Source: REEB95 sp035275845 (lineage in GTDB: Bacteria; Pseudomonadota; Alphaproteobacteria; ATCC43930; CGMCC-115725). Taken from it: DNA of 31,164 nt. The position numbers and the translations under genes are program-made. The stretch is taken from the NCBI GenBank assembly GCA_035275845.1, contig DATEMD010000160.1, positions 1 through 31,164 of the forward strand, in the 5' to 3' direction. Within the stretch, counting starts at the first letter, position 1. The number at the start of each line of letters is the position of its first letter. This document shows positions 24,609-31,164 of the stretch, piece by piece. The notes beneath the pieces were generated by a model, which searched no databases, had not been told where the DNA came from, and worked only from the letters and a program-made list of their open reading frames with translations.

Positions 24609-25615
24609 CCGCGCCGCTCGCGCTCACGATGGGAGAGCCGGCCGGCATCGGCGGCGAGATCACGCTCAAGGCGTGGCGCGAGCGCGTTACGTGCGCTATT
24701 CCGCCGTTCTTCGTCATCGACGATCCAGCGCGTCTGGCAGCTCTGGCACAAGCCATCGACGTCGATGCGCCGGTTCGTGAAATCCACGACCCAGGCGAGG
24801 CCGCACGCGTCTTTCCGAATGCGCTGCCCGTCTTGGCTCAGTCTCTACCGCGCCCGCCGGTGTCCGGCCGACCCGATCCGGCGAACGCGCCGGCGGTAAT
24901 TGCCGCTATCGAACGGGCAGTAGCGCTCGTGCGCGACCGACGGGCCGGTGCCGTGGTCACCAATCCCATCCAGAAGGAAACGCTGTACGACGCCGGCTTC
25001 GCCTATCCCGGCCATACCGAGTTCCTCGGCGCGCTCGCGCACGTCGCGCACCCGGTAATGATGCTGGCCGGTCCCGAGCTGCGCGTCGTACCGGTCACCA
25101 TCCATCTGTCGCTGGCCGACGCGCTTGCGGCGCTGTCAACCAGCGCGATCGTGACCTGCGGCCGCACGACGGCGGCGGCCCTGGTGCGCGATTTCGGGGT
25201 CGCCCGTCCGCGGCTCGCGGTGGCGGCGCTCAATCCGCATGCCGGCGAAGCCGGCGCGATGGGACACGAGGAACGCGACATCATCGCACCGGCGGTTGCG
25301 GCACTCGCAGCGCAGGGCATCGACGTCAGCGGCCCGACGCCGGCCGACACGCTGTTCCACGCTGGAGCGCGGACGCGCTATGACGCGGTGCTCTGCATGT
25401 ATCATGACCAGGCGCTGATCCCGCTGAAAACCCTCGACTTCGAGCGCGGCGTCAATATCACTCTGGGGTTGCCGTTCATCCGCACATCGCCCGACCATGG
25501 CACGGCAATCGACATTGCCGGCCGGGGCGTCGCCAATCCGGCCAGCTTGATCGCCGCACTGACGATGGCGGGCGCCATGGCGACGCGGCGCGCGGCGCAA
25601 CCGGCCGAGGTCTGA
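24605..25615 (+). CDS. pdxA: 4-hydroxythreonine-4-phosphate dehydrogenase
   Basis: PdxA is an NAD-dependent, metal-requiring enzyme of the DXP-dependent B6 pathway. It makes the unstable aminoketone that PdxJ joins to DXP. It has 336 residues. The three metal-binding histidines are H167 (TIHLSL), H212 (LNPHAGEAGAMG) and H267 (MYHDQALIPLK), matching H166/H211/H266 of E. coli PdxA. MGEPAGIGGEI (9-19), VVTNPIQKE and FIRTSPDHGTA are conserved. ATG at 24605 overlaps the surA stop. The order surA-pdxA-rsmA is standard in Proteobacteria. PdxH at 5690-6277 completes the pathway. Confidence 0.96.
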   Translation: MTAPLALTMGEPAGIGGEITLKAWRERVTCAIPPFFVIDDPARLAALAQAIDVDAPVREIHDPGEAARVFPNALPVLAQSLPRPPVSGRPDPANAPAVIAAIERAVALVRDRRAGAVVTNPIQKETLYDAGFAYPGHTEFLGALAHVAHPVMMLAGPELRVVPVTIHLSLADALAALSTSAIVTCGRTTAAALVRDFGVARPRLAVAALNPHAGEAGAMGHEERDIIAPAVAALAAQGIDVSGPTPADTLFHAGARTRYDAVLCMYHDQALIPLKTLDFERGVNITLGLPFIRTSPDHGTAIDIAGRGVANPASLIAALTMAGAMATRRAAQPAEV

Positions 25616-25623
25616 GAGCCTGC

Positions 25624-26463
25624 TTGGCGGACGATACGCCGCCTCTGCCGCCGCTACGCGACGTCATCCGCCGTCATGGGCTGGCGGCGCGCAAAACCCT
25701 CGGCCAGAATTTCCTGCTCGACCTGAACCTGACACGGCGCATCGCGCGCAGCGCGACGCCGCTCACCGAATGCAATGTCATCGAAATCGGTCCCGGCCCC
25801 GGCGGATTGACGCGGGCGTTGTTGCTTGAAGGCGCGCGCCGCGTCGTCGCGATCGAGCGCGACGAACGGTGTCTGCCAGCGCTCGCGGAGCTTGCCGCTG
25901 CATTTCCCGGCCGCCTCGAAATCGTGCCAGGCGATGCGCTCGCCATCGATCCGGCGAGCCTGGCGCCCGCGCCGCGTAAGATCGTCGCCAACCTGCCCTA
26001 CAACGTCGCCACGCCGTTGCTGATCGCCTGGTTGCCGCGCATCGCGGACTTCGTCGATTTTACGCTCATGTTCCAGAAGGAAGTCGCCGCGCGACTCGCC
26101 GCTGCGCCGGGCACCCGGAATTACGGGCGACTATCGGTCTTGACCCAATGGCTCGCCACGGTCGAACGGCGATTCGACATCGCGCCCGAGGCCTTCGTGC
26201 CGCCGCCCAAGGTGACGTCGACGGTCGTGCGCCTGACGCCGCGACCGGCGCCACAAGCGCCGTGCGACCAGGCGACACTTGAGCGCGTCACCGCCGCTGC
26301 CTTCGGTCAACGACGCAAGATGCTGCGACAGAGCCTGAAATCGCTCGGCGACGCTGCCGGCTTGCTGCGCACGGCGAACGTCGAGCCGACGGCTCGGGCT
26401 GAAGCGCTGACCGTCATCGAATTTTGCGCGCTAGCGCGTGCGTTGGCGGCGACGGCGCCCTAG
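25624..26463 (+). CDS. rsmA: 16S rRNA dimethyladenosine transferase (KsgA)
   Basis: RsmA dimethylates two adjacent adenines in helix 45 of 16S rRNA during small-subunit assembly. It has 279 residues. It shows ARKTLGQNFLLDLNL (22-36), the SAM-binding motif VIEIGPGPGGLT (52-63), the acidic residue in VVAIERD, VPGDALAID, and the catalytic NLPYN (123-127). FVPPPKVTSTVVRL and FGQRRKMLRQSLK follow in the C-terminal part. The start is TTG at 25624, eight bases after the pdxA stop; no ATG or GTG is suitable. It converges on gmk, with stop codons overlapping by three bases around 26460-26463. Confidence 0.96.
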   Translation: MADDTPPLPPLRDVIRRHGLAARKTLGQNFLLDLNLTRRIARSATPLTECNVIEIGPGPGGLTRALLLEGARRVVAIERDERCLPALAELAAAFPGRLEIVPGDALAIDPASLAPAPRKIVANLPYNVATPLLIAWLPRIADFVDFTLMFQKEVAARLAAAPGTRNYGRLSVLTQWLATVERRFDIAPEAFVPPPKVTSTVVRLTPRPAPQAPCDQATLERVTAAAFGQRRKMLRQSLKSLGDAAGLLRTANVEPTARAEALTVIEFCALARALAATAP

Positions 26464-27095
26464 ACACGGCGCAGGCGGTTGACGAACTCGTTAAGGCCGA
26501 GCTGGCGCTGCCGCCGCAAGCGCTCGGCGGCAAGAATGGCGGCGACTTCGGCGATGCTTTTTTCCAGCGTGCGGTTGACCACGACGTAATCGTATTCCGC
26601 CCAGTGGCTCATTTCGTCGGACGATTTCGCCATCCGCGCGCGAACGACGTCGCGACTGTCCTGCGCCCGCCGTTTGAGACGGCTTTCGAGCGCCGCAATG
26701 CTGGGCGGAAGGATGAACACCGAGACCAGATCGTCGCGCATGCGCGCCTTCATCTGCTGCGTGCCCTGCCAGTCGACGTCGCTCACGATGTCGGTGCCGC
26801 TTTCGAGCGCGCGCATCACCGGCGCGAGCGGCGTGCCATAATGGTGACCGAAGACCTGCGCATGCTCGAGCAGCTCGCCATTCTGCACCATCGCCGCGAA
26901 CCGTTCGGGTGTGACGAAATAATAGTGCTTGCCCTCGATCTCGCCGGGCCGCGGCGGCCGCGTTGTTGCGGAAACCGAGAGCTTGAGCGTGCGGTCGCGC
27001 TTCACGAGAGCGCGCGTGATCGTGGTCTTGCCGGCGCCGGAAGGCGACGACAGCACCAGCAGAATTCCGCGTCGTTTGATGCCGTGCACCGCCAT
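26460..27095 (-). CDS. gmk: guanylate kinase
   Basis: This enzyme phosphorylates GMP/dGMP to GDP/dGDP with ATP. It has 211 residues. The P-loop region LSSPSGAGKTTITRAL (15-30) and the GMP-binding stretch SVSATTRPPRPGEIEGKHYYF are clear. So are the lid region (FAAMVQNGELLEHAQVFGHHYGTP) and DIVSDVDWQGTQQMK. The ATG at 27095 follows the YicC gene's stop by two bases. The final residues FVNRLRRV are variable. It is the last gene of the fab-mltG-yicC-gmk run. Confidence 0.97.
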   Translation of the reverse strand: MAVHGIKRRGILLVLSSPSGAGKTTITRALVKRDRTLKLSVSATTRPPRPGEIEGKHYYFVTPERFAAMVQNGELLEHAQVFGHHYGTPLAPVMRALESGTDIVSDVDWQGTQQMKARMRDDLVSVFILPPSIAALESRLKRRAQDSRDVVRARMAKSSDEMSHWAEYDYVVVNRTLEKSIAEVAAILAAERLRRQRQLGLNEFVNRLRRV

Positions 27096-27097
27096 GG

Positions 27098-27985
27098 CTA
27101 TTCGATGTTCTGAACCTGTTCACGCAGTTGCTCGATGGCCGCCTTGAGGCCGAGCGCCACGCGCGTCAGTTCGAGGTCCGGAGATTTCGAGGCAAGCGTG
27201 TTGGCCTCGCGATTGAATTCTTGGCATAGAAAATCGAAGCGGCGGCCGATCGGCCCACCTTCCTTCAGCAAGCCTCGCGCCGCATCGACATGCGCGGCAA
27301 GCCGATCGAGCTCTTCGCGTACATCGCCACGCGCGACGATGAGCGCGGCCTCTTGCGCCAGACGCTCTTCCGGCAGCGCCGGCGCGGCCTCAAGCAGCGT
27401 CGCGATCTGTTCCTTGAGTCGCGCCTTGGCCGCCGCCGGCTGCGCCGCGGCCGTGCGCTCCGCCGCGCCCGCCAGGGCCGTGATCTCGGCCAGTCGTGCT
27501 TCGAGCGTCGGCACGAGCCGCTGGCCTTCGGCCAGCCGCATCGCCGCCAGTGCGTTGAGCGCGGTTTCGAAATTGTGCTGGATTGCGGCTTGCCGCTGCT
27601 CGTCGGCGGGGTTATCGGCGGCTTCGTCGCCGCTTTCGAGCACACCCTTGAGCGCCAGCAGACCATCGATCCGCGGCGGCGCGGCGCCGGTCTCCCGCGC
27701 CAGCTCCTGGGCAAGCGCCATAATTTCGGTCAGGGCCGCGCGATTGACCCGTACCGGCGCCGCACCAGCCGATTTCGTCACCGTCAGCGTGACGCTGATC
27801 GCGCCACGCTTCAGCCGCTCGGCCAGCGCCGTGCGCAATTTGGGTTCGAGCGCGTCGTAGCCAGCCGGCAACCGGCAGCGCAGATCGAGCGACTTCGAGT
27901 TGACGCTCTTGATCTCCCACACCCACCCGAGCCCGTCGGCATGCCCCTCGGACCGCGCGAATCCGGTCATGCTGGCGACGCTCAT
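27098..27985 (-). CDS. YicC/YloC-family endoribonuclease
   Basis: This is a conserved cytoplasmic protein of 295 residues. Characterised homologues in E. coli and B. subtilis are endoribonucleases, and E. coli YicC acts on small RNA RyhB. The start MSVASMTGFARSEG, the core WEIKSVNSKSLDLRCRLP (about 23-40), and the C-terminal IGRRFDFLCQEFNREANTL plus SKSPDLELTRVALGLK are the family signatures. ATG at 27985 has AGAGGATT about ten bases upstream; ATG at 27970 is an alternative. The much longer frame upstream is a shadow of the mltG gene. The gene lies directly before gmk, a common alphaproteobacterial pairing. Confidence 0.95.
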   Translation of the reverse strand: MSVASMTGFARSEGHADGLGWVWEIKSVNSKSLDLRCRLPAGYDALEPKLRTALAERLKRGAISVTLTVTKSAGAAPVRVNRAALTEIMALAQELARETGAAPPRIDGLLALKGVLESGDEAADNPADEQRQAAIQHNFETALNALAAMRLAEGQRLVPTLEARLAEITALAGAAERTAAAQPAAAKARLKEQIATLLEAAPALPEERLAQEAALIVARGDVREELDRLAAHVDAARGLLKEGGPIGRRFDFLCQEFNREANTLASKSPDLELTRVALGLKAAIEQLREQVQNIE

Positions 27986-28052
27986 GGCTCGGCGAATCCT
28001 CTGTGTGACCCAAAGCTTATAGCCTTGGCTCGCTGTGGCAACAACAGCAGTG

Positions 28053-29048
28053 CTAGTGGTCGGCGGTGGATGTTTTAGTCTGCGTGTGCGCACGCAGCTC
28101 GGCGATGTTCTTGTCCTGCTGCGCCAGAGTCTTGGCAAAGCGATGGCCGCCGTCGCCGTCGGCGACGAAATAGAGTTCGCCGCGCAAATCGGGATGCACC
28201 GCCGCAAGGAGGGCCGCCTCGCCCGGATTGCAAATCGGCGTTGGCGGCAGGCCCTTGAATTTATAGGTGTTATACGGCGTATCGACGAGCAAATCGTCGT
28301 GAGCGAGCACGCGACCGAGTGGTTTCCGGCCGCCATTGGTCAAGCCGTAGATCACCGTCGGGTCGGCCTGAAGCGGCATGTTGATGCGCAGGCGGTCGAC
28401 ATAGACCCCGGCGACTCGCGGGCGCTCGTCTGCGCGCGCGGTTTCACGTTCAATGATCGAGGCCAACGTCACCATCTGCTGCGCGTTGGCGAGCGGCAAG
28501 TTCGGCGCGCGTCCGGCCCAGACCTTCGCTACGGTGGCGTCCATCGCGTGCGTCATGCGCGCGATCAGCTCGTTGCGTTGCTCGCCGTAAATATAGAAAT
28601 AGGTTTGCGGCAGCACGCTGCCCTCGGGCGGCGGAATCGTAATCTTACCGTCGAGTGCGGGCGCCGCATCCACCTGCGCGACGATCTCGGCGCTGGTGAG
28701 ACCTTCGGCCACCATCAACTTGTGCCGCACGACCTTGCCGGACAGCAGGAGGTCGATCACTGCCCGCGGGCTGATCGCGGCGGCGAATTCGTACTCGCCC
28801 GCCTTCAGCCGGTCGGCGGTGCCGGTCACATGCGCCGCAGCGGCGAAGGCCCACGGATGCGCTATGACGCCCGCTTCACCGAGGGTTTCCGCGATCTGGT
28901 CGACGCTCGATCCTTTGGGCACGACGACGACCGTCGTCTTGGCGAGCGGTCCGGCGGCGAAGTAAACGCCGATACCCCATCCCAGCACAGCCGCCGCCAC
29001 GACCACCAGGGCGATGATCCCCAGCGCGCCGTAACGGAGCCACCGCAT
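28053..29048 (-). CDS. mltG: endolytic murein transglycosylase MltG
   Basis: MltG is a membrane-anchored enzyme that cuts nascent glycan strands inside the periplasm and sets their length (YceG family). It has 331 residues. One N-terminal transmembrane helix (about 7-29) is followed by a LysM-like region (about 38-105; VVVPKGSSVDQIAETL). The YceG domain comes next, with the catalytic glutamate in TLASIIERET (E200, matching E218 of E. coli) and LQADPTVIYGL. DTPYNTYKFKGLPPTPICNPG and YFVADGDGGHRFAKTLAQ are near the end. It is one base after the fabF stop on the minus strand, the usual alphaproteobacterial fabF-mltG order. Confidence 0.96.
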   Translation of the reverse strand: MRWLRYGALGIIALVVVAAAVLGWGIGVYFAAGPLAKTTVVVVPKGSSVDQIAETLGEAGVIAHPWAFAAAAHVTGTADRLKAGEYEFAAAISPRAVIDLLLSGKVVRHKLMVAEGLTSAEIVAQVDAAPALDGKITIPPPEGSVLPQTYFYIYGEQRNELIARMTHAMDATVAKVWAGRAPNLPLANAQQMVTLASIIERETARADERPRVAGVYVDRLRINMPLQADPTVIYGLTNGGRKPLGRVLAHDDLLVDTPYNTYKFKGLPPTPICNPGEAALLAAVHPDLRGELYFVADGDGGHRFAKTLAQQDKNIAELRAHTQTKTSTADH

Positions 29049-29049
29049 G

Positions 29050-30312
29050 TCAGGGCGCCGGGCCGAAGATCAGCGACGCGTTGGTTCCGCCAAACCCGAA
29101 GGAGTTGCTCAGCGCGTAACGCACCGGCCGCTGCTTCGCTTCGAGTGGCACGAGATCGATGTCGCAACTCGGCGACGGATTCTCGAGATTGAGCGTCGGC
29201 GGCACCGTGCGATCGCGCAACGCCAGGATCGAGAAGATCGCCTCGACGCTGCCGGCCGCGCCCAACAGATGGCCGATCGCCGACTTGGTCGACGACATCG
29301 ACAGCTTGTAGGCCGCGTCACCGAACAGCCGCTTGACGGCGCCCAGTTCGATTTCATCGCCCAGCGGCGTCGACGTGCCGTGTGCGTTGACGTAATCGAT
29401 CTGCTCCGGCGTAAGCTTGGCGCGATTGAGCGCATTGCGCATGGCGCGGAAAGCGCCGCTGCCGTCCTCGGCCGGCGCCGTGATGTGATGTGCATCGCCG
29501 GACATGCCGTAACCGACGACCTCGGCATAGATCTTGGCGCCGCGTTTCTTGGCGTGCTCGAGTTCCTCGAGCACGACGATGCCGGAGCCCTCGCCCATCA
29601 CGAAACCGTCGCGATCCCGATCCCACGGCCGCGATGCGCGTCGCGGTTCGTCGTTGAACTTGGTCGACAGCGCGCGCGCCGCGGCGAATCCGGCGATGCC
29701 GATGCGACAGATCGCCGCTTCGGTTCCGCCGGCGACCATCACGTCGGCGTCGTCCCACATGATCATTCGCGAGGCATCGCCGATCGCATGCGCGCCAGTC
29801 GAGCACGCGGTCACCACCGCGTGATTGGGGCCGCTGAATCCGTACCGGATCGAAACGTGGCCCGATGCCAGGTTGATCAGGTTGGCGGGAATAAAGAATG
29901 GCGACAGCCGGCGCGGCCCCTTCTCGTGAACGGTCAGCGCGCCTTCGGTGATACCGGGCAATCCGCCGATACCGGAACCGATCATCACGCCGGTGCGCTC
30001 GCGCTCGACCGGATCGGTCGGCTTCCAGCCGGAATCGTCCACCGCCTGCGCCGCCGCCGCCAGCGCAAAGACGATGAATTCGTCCATCTTGCGCTGTTCC
30101 TTCGGCGGAACCCATTCGTCGGCATTGAACGAGCCGGACGCGGTTTCGCCGCGCGGCACCTGACCGGCGATCTTCGCCGGCAGGTCCGACACGTCGAAAT
30201 TCTGGATTGCGCGTATGCCGGATTGGCCTTCGAGCAGGCGTTTCCAGACAGTCTCCGTCCCCACACCCAATGGCGTGACAACGCCGCAGCCGGTGACGAC
30301 AACGCGTCTCAT
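29050..30312 (-). CDS. fabF: 3-oxoacyl-[acyl-carrier-protein] synthase II
   Basis: FabF condenses malonyl-ACP with an acyl-ACP to lengthen fatty acids and shapes their unsaturation. It has 420 residues, the normal length. The catalytic triad is visible: C170 in VVTACSTGAHAIGDA, H311 in VNAHGTSTPLGDE and H348 in SAIGHLLGAAGS. The glycine-rich end FGFGGTNASLIF is also present. ATG at 30312 is 11 bases after the acpP stop, and a short intergenic distance suggests one mRNA. It is followed by mltG. Confidence 0.97.
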   Translation of the reverse strand: MRRVVVTGCGVVTPLGVGTETVWKRLLEGQSGIRAIQNFDVSDLPAKIAGQVPRGETASGSFNADEWVPPKEQRKMDEFIVFALAAAAQAVDDSGWKPTDPVERERTGVMIGSGIGGLPGITEGALTVHEKGPRRLSPFFIPANLINLASGHVSIRYGFSGPNHAVVTACSTGAHAIGDASRMIMWDDADVMVAGGTEAAICRIGIAGFAAARALSTKFNDEPRRASRPWDRDRDGFVMGEGSGIVVLEELEHAKKRGAKIYAEVVGYGMSGDAHHITAPAEDGSGAFRAMRNALNRAKLTPEQIDYVNAHGTSTPLGDEIELGAVKRLFGDAAYKLSMSSTKSAIGHLLGAAGSVEAIFSILALRDRTVPPTLNLENPSPSCDIDLVPLEAKQRPVRYALSNSFGFGGTNASLIFGPAP

Positions 30313-30322
30313 GGACGAAACG

Positions 30323-30559
30323 CTACGATTTGTGCTGCTCGATGAAGCTCACCGCGTCTTTCACGGTCACGATCTTCTCGGCCGCATCGTCGGGAATTTC
30401 ACAGCCGAATTCCTCTTCGAACGCCATGACCAATTCGACGGTGTCGAGGCTGTCGGCGCCCAGATCGTCGATGAAACTGGCGTTTTCGGTCACCTTCGAT
30501 TCGTCGACGCCCAGGTGCTCGACGACGATCTTTTTGACCCGATCAGCGACGTCACTCAT
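30323..30559 (-). CDS. acpP: acyl carrier protein
   Basis: This small acidic carrier holds growing fatty acyl chains on a 4'-phosphopantetheine arm. It has 78 residues. The attachment serine is S37 in GADSLDTVELVMAFEEEFG, followed by EIPDDAAEKIVTVKDAVSFI. The ATG at 30559 is clear. It lies between fabG and fabF in the standard order. A separate promoter may lie in the leader, since ACP is made in large amounts. Confidence 0.98.
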   Translation of the reverse strand: MSDVADRVKKIVVEHLGVDESKVTENASFIDDLGADSLDTVELVMAFEEEFGCEIPDDAAEKIVTVKDAVSFIEQHKS

Positions 30560-30603
30560 CCGTTCTTATCCTCAGTGGCTTGCGGGAAATCGTTACGCAC
30601 TAA

Positions 30604-30630
30604 GCGCCCGGCGCGTAAGCCGGCGGGCGC
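30604..30630 (-). other. stem-loop in the fabG-acpP gap
   Basis: A perfect 7-base GC-only inverted repeat, GCGCCCG (30604-30610) and CGGGCGC (30624-30630), with a 13-base loop. On the minus strand it is followed by TTAG and not a T tract, so it is not a classical terminator. It lies in the acpP leader about 45 bases before the ATG. Confidence 0.35.
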
Positions 30631-30671
30631 CGCCCTGTGGGACCGCGTCGGCGACAGAGTCACGATGCGGT

Positions 30672-30699
30672 CACATAGCATGTTTCCCCGACGCTGCAA
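30672..30699 (-). promoter_or_regulatory. candidate acpP promoter
   Basis: On the minus strand TTGCAG (plus 30694-30699) and TATGTG (plus 30672-30677) are 16 bases apart. They would give transcription from about 30665, a leader of about 105 bases including the stem-loop. Both hexamers are imperfect. Confidence 0.35.
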
Positions 30700-30730
30700 A
30701 TCGGCTGCTCCGGGGAGCGTTTCGACCGCG

Positions 30731-31164
30731 TTATACCATGACCATGCCGCCATTGATGTGCAAGGTCTGCCCGGTCACGTAGGCCGCTTCCGCGCTCGCC
30801 AGGTAAACGACAGCGGCCGCCACCTCCTCGGGCGCGCCGAACCGGCCGGCGGGAATCGCTTCGGCGAGCCGCGTGCGCTGCTGCGGCGTCAGCTTGTCGG
30901 TCATCGCCGTCGCGATCAGGCCCGGCGCTACGCAGTTCACCGTAATGCCGCGCCCTCCAACCTCCGCGGCGATCGATTTCGACATGCCGATCATGGCCGC
31001 CTTCGCCGCGGCATAGTTCGCCTGCCCGGCATTGCCGCTTACCCCGACGACCGAGCTGATCCCTACGATGCGGCCGTGGCGCCGGCGGACCATGCCGCGC
31101 AATACGGCGCGGGTCAGCCGGAATTGCGCGGTCAAATCGACCTGCAGTACCGACTCCCACTCCT
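30731..31164 (-). CDS. fabG: 3-oxoacyl-[acyl-carrier-protein] reductase, C-terminal part
   Basis: This SDR enzyme reduces 3-ketoacyl-ACP with NADPH. The N-terminus lies beyond the window end; the reading frame is open through 31164 (the last codons read EWESVLQVDL). Visible motifs are the serine in GISSVVGVSGNAGQ, the YAAAK pair in GQANYAAAKAAMIGMSKSIA, VNCVAPGLIATAMTD, and the C-terminal YVTGQTLHINGGMVMV, typical for FabG. The Rossmann TGASRGIG and NNAG motifs are off the window. Its position ahead of acpP-fabF supports fabG over a generic SDR. Confidence 0.94.
   Translation of the reverse strand, partial: EWESVLQVDLTAQFRLTRAVLRGMVRRRHGRIVGISSVVGVSGNAGQANYAAAKAAMIGMSKSIAAEVGGRGITVNCVAPGLIATAMTDKLTPQQRTRLAEAIPAGRFGAPEEVAAAVVYLASAEAAYVTGQTLHINGGMVMV

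Noticed and set aside
29047..30345. 432-residue plus-strand frame over fabF
   Set aside because: It is antisense to fabF, whose catalytic residues are all present.

Overview
This window is about 31 kb of high-GC chromosome with dense, mostly core genes. It looks like an alphaproteobacterium, probably of a Rhodospirillales-like lineage. The reasons are a 5-aminolevulinate synthase (Shemin pathway) for haem, a DNA polymerase III chi subunit sitting against leucyl aminopeptidase, an lptF-lptG-lptD-surA-pdxA-rsmA block, and a fabG-acpP-fabF-mltG-yicC-gmk block. The lineage is inferred from gene content and order, not from a database search. I see no rRNA, tRNA, CRISPR array, insertion sequence, phage gene or integrase.

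Layout. Positions 1-261 hold the end of a peptide/nickel-type ABC permease. A small unknown gene (minus strand) and a gene-free stretch of about 315 bases follow; that stretch has two DnaA-box-like sequences. Next come a class III aminotransferase, hemA with a recognisable promoter, and a PadR-like regulator. From 3985 to 9748 all genes are on the minus strand: SDR oxidoreductase, CDF metal exporter and pdxH; then an OmpA-type porin-like protein with a clear terminator and an A+T-rich leader; then mepA and an MFS transporter. From 9810 the plus strand carries purM, purN, a polytopic GT87-like membrane protein and a 39-residue membrane peptide resembling aa3 oxidase subunit IV. The minus strand then has ndk, holC, pepA and two large overlapping polytopic membrane proteins of unknown function. 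These are divergent from the plus-strand LPS-export/outer-membrane biogenesis cluster (lptF, lptG, lptD, surA), which continues into pdxA and rsmA. The last block (minus) is gmk, yicC, mltG, fabF, acpP and a truncated fabG.

How the genes fit together. Much of the window serves the envelope: LPS transport (LptF/G/D), outer-membrane protein folding (SurA), peptidoglycan cutting (MepA, MltG), an OmpA-type anchor, fatty acid supply (FabG/AcpP/FabF) and three possible GT-C-type membrane proteins. A second theme is vitamin B6: pdxA and pdxH make pyridoxal phosphate, and two of the other genes (the aminotransferase and hemA) need it. Nucleotide metabolism is covered by purM, purN, ndk and gmk.

I did not find a convincing undescribed system. 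The most unusual items are the uncharacterised membrane protein pair beside the lpt operon, the probable leaderless start of lptF, the tiny oxidase-like peptide whose stop codon overlaps that of ndk, the dyads upstream of ompA and pepA, and the paired DnaA-like boxes.
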